In this document: one piece after another, positions 1 through 9,673 of the stretch
Layout: every line of letters starts with the position of its first letter
How positions within the stretch are numbered: position 1 is the stretch's first letter
From: Promethearchaeota archaeon
GTDB lineage: Archaea; Asgardarchaeota; Lokiarchaeia; Sigynarchaeales; SOKP01
Reading direction: 5' to 3'
Assembly: GCA_016839905.1 (NCBI GenBank)
Contig: JAEOTJ010000212.1
Location: forward strand, 1 to 30,395
Length of the DNA stretch: 30,395 nucleotides
Program-made: the position numbers and the translations under genes
The notes under the pieces: model-generated
Told to the model about the DNA's origin: nothing
Databases searched by the model: none
Seen by the model: only the letters and a program-made list of their open reading frames with translations

Positions 1-3000
1 ATGAAAGTGTCTACCCCATAAACAAATGTCTGATTATTTGCACCGTCATCTACCGAATACCATGAATTATAGAGATTTGATTCGGTAATGGTTATATCAA
101 AATCAGGTTGCGTGTTAGAAAAGGTACCAAATACCTGGTCTGAAGCTGGACTATTAATAGTTATGACAGGAGGATCGATATCTTTTCTAAATGTCATTGA
201 TATATTATACTCTTTTTCAACAGTATTATTAATGAAAAATCTTATAGTTATTGAACCATTTCCGACCGAATCCCACATTGCTTGGTCAATAGTATCGGTT
301 TTTAAGCCCGCACCCGGGTCCCAATAAGTGTAATTTCCTGTAATTTGAGTATCTAATGGTTGTTCCAACCAATACCAATAACTATGAATGTTTGACCCAC
401 TTAAGGTAACACTGAATGAAGGAGCAGTTGATCCAAAAATATCAGTGGTACTTGGATTATTAATGACAATAGAAGGTGTATTGATATCTTTATAGACCGT
501 TACATTTTCTTCTACCCAGTTACCCGCTGAATCGTTAACAGAAAAACTAATTATTATCGTACCATTGCCAACAGAATTCCATTCACCTTGATCAATGATA
601 GTATCTACACCATAATTAAATGTGAAATTATCTGTAAGAATTGAACCATTCCATAATCTGTACCAAGTTTCATTGCGATAACTATCAGTAATAGTCAAAT
701 CAAAATTAGGTGCATTGTTGCCAACAACTTGATATGGTATGGGTTCAATAAAAGAGATAGTAGGAGCACTAATATCCTTATATAAAGTTAATGAGTAAGT
801 ATTATTAAGATGCCCAGCAGAATCGTTAGCAAATATAGTTAAGGTAAATTGCTGTTCATCAGATAACCCATTCCATATTCCAGTATCTAAAGGTGTTGAG
901 GCTCCACTACTAACAGTATATATTTCTGAATTATATTCATACCATGTTGTATTTAAGTAAGTGTCAGTTGCAGTTATCTGGATGTTAGGGACTGAATCCC
1001 AATAAGTATTATTCTCAGGCAAGTTTATAGTGATATGAGGTGTTATTTCGTCCCTATATAATACCAAGGAGTAAACATCATTAAGATTTCCGACTGAATC
1101 ATTTGCATATATATAGAGCGTGAACTGTTCCTCCAAGCTCAATGCGTTCCAAATGGCATCATTTATTGGAGTTAGAGTATCATCTGAGAGGGAATAATTA
1201 TTATTACCATCCCCATACCATAAATCATCAAAATAAAGGTCAGTTATATCAACCTGAATGGAGGGTTTTGCATTCCAATATGAATTATTATTAGGCGCAA
1301 CAATTGAAACTCTTGGTGCCAAAATATCTTTATAGAAAGTGATTGATACCGTATTATTAAGATTACCGAGAGTATCATTTGCATAAATGTTGAGTGTAAT
1401 GGGGCCCTCATCTCCAGGATTATTCCAAGGAGCTACACGTAAAGGTTCTGAGGTTTCATTATCTAGGTCCTCTATAGTGCTGGTTGCAATGTGTTCATAC
1501 CAAATATTACTTAGTCCATTGATCTCATATATTGTTACTTGAATGTCAGGAATCTCAGTTAAAAATGATCCATCAATTGGTATATCTACAGTTATTTCGG
1601 GTGCTTTTGTATCTTTAATTAATGAATACATGATGGAGTCGTTAATATTTCCTGCAGTATCATTAGCATAAATATATACCTGAAATGGTCCTTCATTCAA
1701 ACCGTTCCAGATCGTGGAAGCGAGATCTTCCTCGAGATTATTCGTCAGACTTATGTTACTGCTCCAACCAGACTGATACACCCTATACCACACGGAATCG
1801 AAATTCGGATCACTTACAGAGGCATGTACAGGGGGTGCAGATTTATATTTTTCTCCATCTTGAGGTTCAATTCCCGTTACTTGTGGATTATAGATATCTC
1901 TATGGATTATAACATCATCATAACCTATCCAATTTTGAGAGTCATTTACGTAAAACCTAAGAGTATAGGTACCATTTGCCAGGCTTTCCCATAATGATTG
2001 ATCGATTGTTGCTACATCATTTTCATTATCATCTCCATTGAGATCTATGGGAGTTGAATTTGTACCAGTCCCAATAAATTCATACCAATAATAATCTCCC
2101 CTACCATCCGTAATAGTAATATCATATGAAGGGGCTGTTTTATTATTAAAAAAGTCACCTGAATTTGGTGAATTAATAACTATGACAGGAGCATCCCACC
2201 AAATTGGACGATCATCATCATCATTAGTGTTAGGAACATCATAAGCTGTATCGCCTCGACCATCATCATTTTCATCGACTCCTCCATAATCATCCCAATA
2301 ATTTCCTTCTCCAACAGGGGAATCCCACCAATTTTGATCGGCTCCATTATCTCCTCGCGCATTTCCTGCAGTATTACTTATGAAATAATTATCATAAATA
2401 TCATAATCAGATGATGTTGAGCCCCCACTCTCGTATATTCCATGACCATCACTATATGTTATATAATTACTAATAATTTGCATGTTATCCAGACCATCTC
2501 CTTTAGCATTTGTACTAATATATATTCCATCATTAGAAGACCCTTGACCCCAGCCATTATAACTAATGGTATTATCAATAATATCAGTGCTATGGCTATA
2601 AGATAAATAGATTCCACAAGCATAATTATTTAATATATTATTATCTCGAATCTCAGTATCAGTGAACTCTCTATTGGAGGAACCCGCGAGAGCTATACCA
2701 TTCCAACCATTATCAGTTACATTATTGTTTTTAATATCAATATTGATAGAATCAAATGGATAACTTGTAGTGATTCTTCCCCAAATTCCATTATTGCTAT
2801 TATTTGATATGTTATTATAAGATATTATATTGTTATCACATTCTCCTGTGATATAGATTCCATCATTAGAACAATTAGTAATTTCATTCCAAGAAATAGT
2901 ATTGCTATCGCAATCATCATCAATTATTATTCCTTTAGAGTTATTATATATTTGACAATTTATAATTTTCCCGTTTGATGTTTGATTGAGTTCGATTCCT

Positions 3001-4340
3001 GCATGTGAACTCCCAGAACCGGAATTATAAACTATGCAATTATCTATGGTAAAATAAGCACTGGAATTTCCAATTAATATGCACTCTGCTGAAGCTTGAC
3101 CATCAATAGTTAAATCCTTGATTATATATGGATCTGAAACCGTACCTGAACCGCTACACCATAAGCGAGTAGAAGCCCATACCCAAGTACCATTACCACT
3201 TTCTCCACTCTCATCAATGTGAATTGGTCCACCAGTCCATCTTGGGTTTCCCGCAATAGGAAAGTTATCCACTGCACCAGCAACACCTTCAATCCACATA
3301 TAAGTAGTATCAACAATCCCATTTCCATCAGAATCCGGACTTGTATGATTATCCCAATAATTACCTACAGATGTCGAATTCCATTCATTATCATATGGAT
3401 TATTAGCATCTGTTGCATGTACTCCATTATTTATGAAGATGTTTTCATAAACAGTATTATTAGTACAAGAAGATCCGAGTTGTACTCCTGCAAAGGATGA
3501 TCCTCCATTATTCTCAAGAATATTTTGCCAAATAGTGCAGTTATAAGTCTGACCAAAAGATATTCCTGTTGCATAATTATCAACTAAAGTATTATTATAT
3601 ACTGAACTATTTTTTACTTGAGTAAATGAAATCCCAGGATAAGAACCAAAAGCCCCGCTATAAGAAATATTATTATGAGCAACTGTGTTATTTTCAGAAT
3701 AAGTTCCAGATCTAAAATACACTCCATGCCTATCAGTATCATCTACTTTATTATTAGTTATTAGAATATTATCAGCTAATCTAAAGACCATACCATACCT
3801 GTTATCATAAGCAATATTGTTTGAAATTGTGAAATTATCTGCCCAATCAAGAGAAATTGCTAAATTACTAACAGAACAATTGTTATCTATTATGGTACCA
3901 TTTGCTACAGGACTAGAGCTTCCGGAAATAATAATACAACCTTGATCATAAACAGCTACTTGTTTTGTAATTCCCCATAACGTGCAATTTTCAATTCTAA
4001 AATATGCTGTAGAATCTGTAATTTTGATACAATATTCACCTCCATTTGCGTCAATTTCAAAATCTTTGATTACATATGGATCCCCATATTCCCCATTTCC
4101 AGTACACCAAAACAAAGCTTTAGCGGTTGTCCAATTACTCCCTGTAATATGCATTGGTGCATGTGGAGCACTTGATTTTAATCTTGTTTCGGTAATTTCT
4201 TGCTCTGGATTTATTATATTGGTATTAATATTGTTTGAATTTTGATCTTTAATGATTGAGCCTTGAGAAATTCCAATCATTATAGCCATAAATATAAATA
4301 AATATGAAATTTGAAAATATCTTTTATTTTGTTGATTCAT
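1..4340 (-). CDS. Giant secreted beta-helix / Ig-like repeat surface protein (partial, C-terminus outside window)
   Basis: An ATG at 4340 opens a minus-strand frame that stays open to the left edge (1446 codons seen; stretches translated by hand across the gene showed no stop). Residues 8-27 form a hydrophobic signal-like segment. Residues of about 40-700 hold two right-handed beta-helix (NosD/PbH1-like) modules. Each opens with a similar passage (LFWCTGNG and later LWCSGSG, then DPYVIKDFEID or DPYIIKDLTID) and continues in short Asn/Ile-rich coils. The second module ends in the family's usual GNYWDDYGG and DDGRGDTAYDV. From about residue 710 come seven Ig-like repeats of roughly 95 residues plus part of an eighth, each ending like ANDTAGN then a YKD-I-x-P linker. 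N-glycosylation sequons are frequent. It is probably a cell-surface or S-layer-associated protein; ligand unknown. Confident of architecture, not of role. Confidence 0.85.
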   Translation of the reverse strand, partial: MNQQNKRYFQISYLFIFMAIMIGISQGSIIKDQNSNNINTNIINPEQEITETRLKSSAPHAPMHITGSNWTTAKALFWCTGNGEYGDPYVIKDFEIDANGGEYCIKITDSTAYFRIENCTLWGITKQVAVYDQGCIIISGSSSPVANGTIIDNNCSVSNLAISLDWADNFTISNNIAYDNRYGMVFRLADNILITNNKVDDTDRHGVYFRSGTYSENNTVAHNNISYSGAFGSYPGISFTQVKNSSVYNNTLVDNYATGISFGQTYNCTIWQNILENNGGSSFAGVQLGSSCTNNTVYENIFINNGVHATDANNPYDNEWNSTSVGNYWDNHTSPDSDGNGIVDTTYMWIEGVAGAVDNFPIAGNPRWTGGPIHIDESGESGNGTWVWASTRLWCSGSGTVSDPYIIKDLTIDGQASAECILIGNSSAYFTIDNCIVYNSGSGSSHAGIELNQTSNGKIINCQIYNNSKGIIIDDDCDSNTISWNEITNCSNDGIYITGECDNNIISYNNISNNSNNGIWGRITTSYPFDSINIDIKNNNVTDNGWNGIALAGSSNREFTDTEIRDNNILNNYACGIYLSYSHSTDIIDNTISYNGWGQGSSNDGIYISTNAKGDGLDNMQIISNYITYSDGHGIYESGGSTSSDYDIYDNYFISNTAGNARGDNGADQNWWDSPVGEGNYWDDYGGVDENDDGRGDTAYDVPNTNDDDDRPIWWDAPVIVINSPNSGDFFNNKTAPSYDITITDGRGDYYWYEFIGTGTNSTPIDLNGDDNENDVATIDQSLWESLANGTYTLRFYVNDSQNWIGYDDVIIHRDIYNPQVTGIEPQDGEKYKSAPPVHASVSDPNFDSVWYRVYQSGWSSNISLTNNLEEDLASTIWNGLNEGPFQVYIYANDTAGNINDSIMYSLIKDTKAPEITVDIPIDGSFLTEIPDIQVTIYEINGLSNIWYEHIATSTIEDLDNETSEPLRVAPWNNPGDEGPITLNIYANDTLGNLNNTVSITFYKDILAPRVSIVAPNNNSYWNAKPSIQVDITDLYFDDLWYGDGNNNYSLSDDTLTPINDAIWNALSLEEQFTLYIYANDSVGNLNDVYSLVLYRDEITPHITINLPENNTYWDSVPNIQITATDTYLNTTWYEYNSEIYTVSSGASTPLDTGIWNGLSDEQQFTLTIFANDSAGHLNNTYSLTLYKDISAPTISFIEPIPYQVVGNNAPNFDLTITDSYRNETWYRLWNGSILTDNFTFNYGVDTIIDQGEWNSVGNGTIIISFSVNDSAGNWVEENVTVYKDINTPSIVINNPSTTDIFGSTAPSFSVTLSGSNIHSYWYWLEQPLDTQITGNYTYWDPGAGLKTDTIDQAMWDSVGNGSITIRFFINNTVEKEYNISMTFRKDIDPPVITINSPASDQVFGTFSNTQPDFDITITESNLYNSWYSVDDGANNQTFVYGVDTF

Positions 4341-4404
4341 GAGTTATACCCCGTTAATTTTAATAATTTAAACTTTACTTATTCTTAAAATTTTTTTTTA
4401 TATT

Positions 4405-4416
4405 CTTATATAAATT
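4405..4416 (-). promoter_or_regulatory. Candidate TATA box for the beta-helix surface protein gene
   Basis: On the minus strand this reads AATTTATATAAG, close to the archaeal TATA consensus (TTTAWATA). It lies about 65-75 bases before the ATG at 4340, which would leave an untranslated leader of some 40 bases. The surrounding 200-base gap is very AT-rich, so chance matches are likely. Confidence 0.35.
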
Positions 4417-4542
4417 ATTTATTTAATTTATTTAATTTGGTCAAAAATATTTAAGATTTTTGTAAGGGTATAATTATATTAAAAATTATATTATTTTAAG
4501 GGATTATTATTCTATAGCACAATTTAAAATTCATTGTATTTT

Positions 4543-5628
4543 TCAATTTTGAGATAGTAAATTGATTAATGCTCTAGGAATTTCTTTATAATCTTGTACA
4601 GCATAGAATTTACCCTTTCCGGCTTTTGCTATTTCCTTGCAAGTACCAATTCCTCCTTCAGCGTCATTATCCGCCGGCATTCCAATAACATGTAATTTTG
4701 GATATTTTTTTGCATAAAGGATAGGATCATCTCCACGGTTATAATTTCCATCAGTAATTAAAATACCAAATCTTTCTTCCTTGCTTGTTTTAACCTTATT
4801 TAATTCTTTCAAGCCTTCTTTAAGACCAACATGGATGTTAGTAAAGCCCACAGCTTCAGAGTCTAGTATGTCATCTATGATTTTTGCGGTGGATTTCTTC
4901 TCATCTATTTTTTTCATCGTCATAGCCGTGGAATTGAAAAGCACTATGCTATAATCTTCTTTTTCCATGTTATAAGCAAGGACAGATGTCGTTAAGGCCG
5001 CATTTAATAATAACCTGCCGTACATGCTTCCGCTAGAATCGAGTATCATCACGGCTTTTCTTTTCTGCCTCTGTCTTTTAATTCCATAAATATCCTTGTA
5101 TGTAATGCTTTTTTTATGAATTTTTAAGGGATTATGTTGAATAGTTTCATCTAAATTAAATTCAGGCATTCCAATTAAATAGTAAGGCACCGTTGTTTGA
5201 TAAACGCCTCGAATGCCCTTACTCGTTATTTTTAAAGACAATTTAACAATGCTTTGACGAGCCAACCTCCTAAAAATACTTCTATATTTTTCAGAAATTG
5301 GGCGTCTAATAAAAAAATATAATTCTGGCATCATCATTCCAGATTCTTCAGCTTTTTCAGAGAAAAATTTAACCCCTTCCTCTGTATCTAAAGCATCTGT
5401 TGCCGCATAGACATTAGATTTAAGTAAGCCCATTAGAGCTTCAAGATTCTTATATTGAATTGCTAAATAGGCCATTTCTTTAATTCCTTTATAATCGAGT
5501 GTATTTGCTAGATATTTGTAATAATCAGGCTTTTTTTTCTTTTTTCTAATGATTTCATATCTTAAAATTTCTTTATCGGGAGGTCTATCTGTATGCCTGA
5601 CATTTAACCTTAAATTCTCATTCTCCAA
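4543..5628 (-). CDS. VWA-domain protein, partner of a MoxR-type ATPase
   Basis: This 361-residue soluble protein has a C-terminal von Willebrand factor A domain from about residue 190. A complete metal-ion-dependent adhesion site is visible: DSSGS at 197-201, the Thr of GFTNIHVG near 263, and the Asp of ITDGNYN near 293. The N-terminal 190 residues are helical, charged and unassigned. The gene follows the AAA+ gene after 26 bases, the classic MoxR-VWA arrangement (CoxD/CoxE, NorQ/NorD, CbbQ/CbbO), in which the pair remodels or activates a client protein. No client enzyme is adjacent, so the target is unknown. The start is a TTG (5626-5628) preceded by AAGGA; no in-frame ATG lies nearby. The start lies inside a perfect 20-bp palindrome. 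No signal peptide is seen, so it is probably cytoplasmic. Confidence 0.85.
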   Translation of the reverse strand: MENENLRLNVRHTDRPPDKEILRYEIIRKKKKKPDYYKYLANTLDYKGIKEMAYLAIQYKNLEALMGLLKSNVYAATDALDTEEGVKFFSEKAEESGMMMPELYFFIRRPISEKYRSIFRRLARQSIVKLSLKITSKGIRGVYQTTVPYYLIGMPEFNLDETIQHNPLKIHKKSITYKDIYGIKRQRQKRKAVMILDSSGSMYGRLLLNAALTTSVLAYNMEKEDYSIVLFNSTAMTMKKIDEKKSTAKIIDDILDSEAVGFTNIHVGLKEGLKELNKVKTSKEERFGILITDGNYNRGDDPILYAKKYPKLHVIGMPADNDAEGGIGTCKEIAKAGKGKFYAVQDYKEIPRALINLLSQN

Positions 5629-5643
5629 GGAATATTCCTTGGA
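5624..5643. promoter_or_regulatory. Perfect 20-bp palindrome over the ribosome site and start of the VWA gene
   Basis: TCCAAGGAATATTCCTTGGA is identical to its own reverse complement. In the mRNA one arm carries the Shine-Dalgarno-like AAGGA and the other the UUG start codon. A hairpin of 8-9 bp with a short AU loop would therefore hide both. It could limit or couple translation of the VWA gene to passage of ribosomes through the ATPase gene, whose stop codon is 12 bases upstream of the palindrome. It could also be a protein-binding site. Confidence 0.55.
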
Positions 5644-5654
5644 AAAATCATCGA

Positions 5655-6527
5655 TTATTGAAAATCCGATTTATTTAATATAGCGAGCACGATATCAGTA
5701 ATAATTTCTTTTTTAGACTGTGCAATATCATCTTCAAGCTCTATTTTGTTAAATAATGCCATTATAGCAGCTTCAACCCAATTTTTTGAGCTATCTTTCT
5801 TTTCATATTGATTTATTAATGCTGCCATATCAATCGCACCTCTAATAGAGCTTCCTCTTCGGATGGATGTATTATTCCTTGTTAATTGGATTATGTTTTG
5901 AGAAATATTTGCGATTTTTTCTCCTGTTTCACCGTTTAAATTTGCTTCTAACTTGATAATTTCCATTTCTTCTTCTGGGGATTGGTAATTCAGTTTTATC
6001 CAAATAAATCTATCTTTAATGGCTTCACCTAAAATAGATACACCTACATGTGCTGAAGGATTTTGAGTAGCTATTAAAAAAAAATCATTATTAGCTTTAA
6101 TGGTTTTTAATTTAGGGATATTTAGGATTTTCTCATCAAGGGAGGTAAGTAGTGAGTTTTGGGTACTTTCCGGCATTCGATTGATTTCATTAATGAATAA
6201 ACACCCCCCTTTCAGCATTGAGGACGCTAAGGGCCCATATATATAGGAGTCCTCCACGTATCCTTTAGATATCACCATAGGAGGGTCAAAGTATCCTACA
6301 AGATTATGAGTAAGTAATTCTTCACTGCAATCAATACGATAAAATTCAGCATCAAAATGAGAAGATACTGCTTGAGCAAGTTTAGTCTTGCCTACACCCA
6401 CTTCTCCTTCAATTAAAATGTTTTTTCCAACAGATCTGGCTAAAATTATCTTTCTTAGCTCTTCTTTTCTGCCAATAATCTTATGATTTTTTTGTATTTC
6501 TGTTATTGTTCTGGTTATATCAACCAT
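5655..6527 (-). CDS. MoxR-family AAA+ ATPase
   Basis: This is a 290-residue ATPase of the MoxR/CbbQ/NorQ type. Walker A is GEVGVGKT at 41-48, Walker B is the hydrophobic run ending in FINEINR at about 111-117, sensor 1 is ATQNPSAH at 153-160, and an arginine-finger-like KDRF is near 171-174. All residues needed for ATP hydrolysis are present, and the length is typical. MoxR proteins form hexamers that act with a VWA adaptor to remodel protein complexes or insert metal cofactors. The VWA partner is encoded 26 bases downstream. The gene is divergent from the hydrolase gene at 6608, with an 80-base shared upstream region. The substrate cannot be told from sequence. Confidence 0.9.
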   Translation of the reverse strand: MVDITRTITEIQKNHKIIGRKEELRKIILARSVGKNILIEGEVGVGKTKLAQAVSSHFDAEFYRIDCSEELLTHNLVGYFDPPMVISKGYVEDSYIYGPLASSMLKGGCLFINEINRMPESTQNSLLTSLDEKILNIPKLKTIKANNDFFLIATQNPSAHVGVSILGEAIKDRFIWIKLNYQSPEEEMEIIKLEANLNGETGEKIANISQNIIQLTRNNTSIRRGSSIRGAIDMAALINQYEKKDSSKNWVEAAIMALFNKIELEDDIAQSKKEIITDIVLAILNKSDFQ

Positions 6528-6607
6528 AAGTTAAAGAATTCACCATTTCTAAAAAATTAAACCAAATAAATGAAACTAAATTAAGAAGGATTATTTATAA
6601 TTTTAAG

Positions 6608-8635
6608 ATGGATTATAAAAAAAAGCAAAAATATATGATTTTGATAATTATAACTTCCTCTATATTTAGCTTGCTCATAATTGAAACTATTTTGTGTAAT
6701 CTGAATAAAAAATATGATGATAATAATTCAGATCTTTATGGGAAAGTAACACCATCTGATTCTAATGAATTTGATATCTTAGATTTTTGGGAGTCCGAGA
6801 TGGGCCGGGTTAATCAGACAGATTTGAATTTAGAACTTGGTAGCAATATTGCTCTTGAAATAATGAAGCCTTTAACTCAAAAAAAATATGAATTCAAGGC
6901 ATGTGAAGTTTTTTTTGATTCCCCAAACTGGGTAGGGGCAATTCCCGATAAAATAAGACTTAATGGGTATTTGATTTTTCCTAAAGAATTAAAAGCTACA
7001 AATCCAGGTTGTATATGCATGCACGGGATAAATGCTGATGCAAATGAAACTTTTGAGCTTGCTGTAACATATTTATTAAAAGGTTTCATAGTATTAAGTT
7101 ATTCACATCCAGGGCATGGAGAGTCTGAAGGAGCTCTGCCTTCTCCTAGCAATTGGTTTTGGGAAGGACGATATAATGAATCGGCTCATTATTATTTATC
7201 ACTATGCGGTGCGATTCAAGCATTAAGAGTCTTAGAGACCATACCTGAAGTAGATAATTCAAGGATATTCGTATCAGGGATATCCTATGGCGGTTTAAAT
7301 GCAATGTGGCTTGCAAGCATTTGTGGGGAAAGAATTGCTGGAGTAGTTCCGCTTGTAGTGTGCGGAGATATCAAAAAGATTATATTAGATCCTACAAAAT
7401 TACTGTTTTGGATATTTGGAAAAAGTGCTTCTGAAATCCCTGATTCCTATTGGGAAAAACAAAATCTTAGATTTGATCCTATATATTTTCTTAAATCACC
7501 AAAACTACCTCCAATCATGTGGCAATTTGGAACAAATGATGAATACTTTCATTATCGTGGTATTCCCGCAACTCTTGATGCGGTTTCTCATAATAATAAG
7601 TCTATTCAAATTTATCCAAATGGTCATCATCTTCTTTATAACTATGAAAATAATATAGAATTTTTTATTAATTATATAATTAATAATGGTCCAGTTCCAC
7701 CAAAAATGAATTTAGAAAACACTAATAAAGAGCAGGGATTGTTTGGAGATATATTAAAACTTGAAATCTCAGTGGATTCTACAGTAGAAATCGAGTCTGT
7801 TCAAGTTTGTTATAGATACTTAGATATTCTAGCCTCTCGTTGGGAATTGCTTGAACTAAAAAAAAAAGATGGTAGATATTGGAGAGGGACTATTAATCCA
7901 GGCATAATCTCTTCAAATGTAGATTATTTCATAATAGTCAGGATTAAAGGAGAGGAAAATGTTTGGTTTAGCTCCACAATTTACATCGGAGGTTTTTTTA
8001 TTAGTAATTTTACAATTCCATTCTTTATAATGATAATTGCGGCTATTTCTATTCCTACATTTTATTTATTAAGGAGGAGATTTAAGAAAAATGTTCAAGA
8101 TGTTGAACCAAGAATCAAACAAGAAGCTAGAAAGATGTTAATTATTGAATTATTTCTCATTGGAGTTACAGAAACTTTGTTTTTTATTTCTTTATTTCTT
8201 CCATGGGCTATTTTTGAAAATGAGACCGTTGTATGGACTCATATATATATTTTTAATAATCTAATGACTTGGGAACTCTTTGTCTTCTATTTTACAGCAA
8301 GCTTTTCTGTGATGTTTCTCATGGGATGTGTAATATATGCTCTTCTTAGTATAGTAAGGCCCAAACTTGCAGGTTTTTTACAACTTATTTATCCCATAAC
8401 ATTTTTAATTCTTGTTTCAAGTTTGGCATATATATTTACGGATCCAATGAGTACTGGTGCGGCATTTGGGACGGTTATACCCGGAATAGGATTATATTTA
8501 ATGTTTTTTTGTGCAATTTTCTTAATTATTATTGGTATATGGAAACGAAAATACCAAATACGATTAGGAATTAGAAAAGAGAATAAAAAATTAAATAAAA
8601 TTGATAAATGGTTAAGGTTTAAAAAACATATATAG
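6608..8635 (+). CDS. Membrane-bound alpha/beta hydrolase with multi-span C-terminal domain
   Basis: A 675-residue protein with an N-terminal membrane segment (about 9-30), then an alpha/beta hydrolase domain (about 90-355). It shows an oxyanion-loop-like MHG (138-140), the nucleophile elbow GISYGG with Ser226, a probable Asp311 in GTNDEY, and His340 in NGHH, so the catalytic triad looks complete. Residues of about 372-460 look like a beta-sandwich. Five hydrophobic segments follow (about 469-488, 510-535, 556-583, 589-611, 622-645), ending in a basic tail. The fold suggests an esterase or peptidase acting outside the cell or at the membrane; substrate unknown. The next gene, 19 bases on, is another membrane protein, and the two are probably co-transcribed. 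Fusion of a secreted-type hydrolase to a membrane bundle is uncommon in the classical esterase families. Confidence 0.8.
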   Translation: MDYKKKQKYMILIIITSSIFSLLIIETILCNLNKKYDDNNSDLYGKVTPSDSNEFDILDFWESEMGRVNQTDLNLELGSNIALEIMKPLTQKKYEFKACEVFFDSPNWVGAIPDKIRLNGYLIFPKELKATNPGCICMHGINADANETFELAVTYLLKGFIVLSYSHPGHGESEGALPSPSNWFWEGRYNESAHYYLSLCGAIQALRVLETIPEVDNSRIFVSGISYGGLNAMWLASICGERIAGVVPLVVCGDIKKIILDPTKLLFWIFGKSASEIPDSYWEKQNLRFDPIYFLKSPKLPPIMWQFGTNDEYFHYRGIPATLDAVSHNNKSIQIYPNGHHLLYNYENNIEFFINYIINNGPVPPKMNLENTNKEQGLFGDILKLEISVDSTVEIESVQVCYRYLDILASRWELLELKKKDGRYWRGTINPGIISSNVDYFIIVRIKGEENVWFSSTIYIGGFFISNFTIPFFIMIIAAISIPTFYLLRRRFKKNVQDVEPRIKQEARKMLIIELFLIGVTETLFFISLFLPWAIFENETVVWTHIYIFNNLMTWELFVFYFTASFSVMFLMGCVIYALLSIVRPKLAGFLQLIYPITFLILVSSLAYIFTDPMSTGAAFGTVIPGIGLYLMFFCAIFLIIIGIWKRKYQIRLGIRKENKKLNKIDKWLRFKKHI

Positions 8636-8654
8636 AAATTAATGGTATTTACAT

Positions 8655-9671
8655 ATGAAAAGAAAAACTTTTAATATTGTTTATTTAATCGGATTAAGTA
8701 TATCAACAGTTTTAATGATATTGATTTTATATTTCTGGGTTTTATATTTAAACATCACGTTCCTCATATTTTTTTGGGTTGTCAAGTTTTTAAGTGGTTT
8801 TGGGCTAGTTTTAAGCATTGCAAATGCTTTTTTGATCCTAATGGATAAGACTAAAAATAAAATAGGGAAAAGAGGTGTAAGAATACTTGTCACTTTTCAA
8901 ATCGTCATTCCTATTATTTTAATCATATATTCATTATATAAAATATTTGCGAGTTATCTTGGCAAGGGCGGAGTTACGATGAGTGGAATTTGGGAAGGAG
9001 TTTATTTAATTTTCGATAATCTTTTATACATTTGGGGTATTGGTTCACTTCTCTTTACTTTATACATCTTTCCAATATTTCAAGAGGAATTCCATAAAGC
9101 AGTGGAATTAAGTAAATTTAAATTTATTAAGAAAGGAGCTAAAAAAGCTGCCCGAGTAATCAAAAAGAAATATTTTAGATTAAAAAAGGATTTTGCTAAA
9201 GCTCAAGTTCAAAATCAAATGGAAGTAAATGAGATATTGGATTTATGGAGAAAAAAATTTGCTATTAATCTATTATTAATTCTTGCTATAGGAACCATAA
9301 TTTTTACTCCAATCGCATTTATCTGCTTAATGTTTTGGCTAAGATTATATGTCTTTTATAGGGGGGAAACTAATAATTATGAGAAAGTCGCTTTGTTAAT
9401 TTCCATGTCATTTATTGCCATGATCGCAATTTTTTCACCTTTTATTAATTTACCAATTTATACGGAGATTGCAGATTATCTTTGGACAATTAATATCTTT
9501 TACTTCTTTGGTATTTTCTTGGCGACAGCTATTTTCATAAAGAAACTCCTTAATCTTCAAGGAATAACCGTTCAAGCACTTAAAATGAAAAAGAAAGATA
9601 AGGAAATTGATAAATTAAAGAAAGAAAAAGATATACTGGAGCAGAAACTACAGGATCAAGACCAAATTTAA
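8655..9671 (+). CDS. Multi-pass membrane protein with C-terminal coiled coil, unknown function
   Basis: A 338-residue protein that I do not recognise. Hydrophobic segments lie near residues 8-28, 33-62, 76-97, 114-144, 205-236, 245-265 and 275-300. A strongly basic loop (about 150-185, rich in Lys and Arg) separates the first four from the last three. The last 35 residues are a Lys/Glu/Asp-rich heptad-like tail (LKKEKDILEQKLQ), likely a cytoplasmic coiled coil. It follows the hydrolase gene after 19 bases, so the two may be one transcript and one membrane assembly. The stop is only two bases from the convergent end of the small gene at 9674. Confidence 0.75.
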   Translation: MKRKTFNIVYLIGLSISTVLMILILYFWVLYLNITFLIFFWVVKFLSGFGLVLSIANAFLILMDKTKNKIGKRGVRILVTFQIVIPIILIIYSLYKIFASYLGKGGVTMSGIWEGVYLIFDNLLYIWGIGSLLFTLYIFPIFQEEFHKAVELSKFKFIKKGAKKAARVIKKKYFRLKKDFAKAQVQNQMEVNEILDLWRKKFAINLLLILAIGTIIFTPIAFICLMFWLRLYVFYRGETNNYEKVALLISMSFIAMIAIFSPFINLPIYTEIADYLWTINIFYFFGIFLATAIFIKKLLNLQGITVQALKMKKKDKEIDKLKKEKDILEQKLQDQDQI

Positions 9672-9673
9672 TT

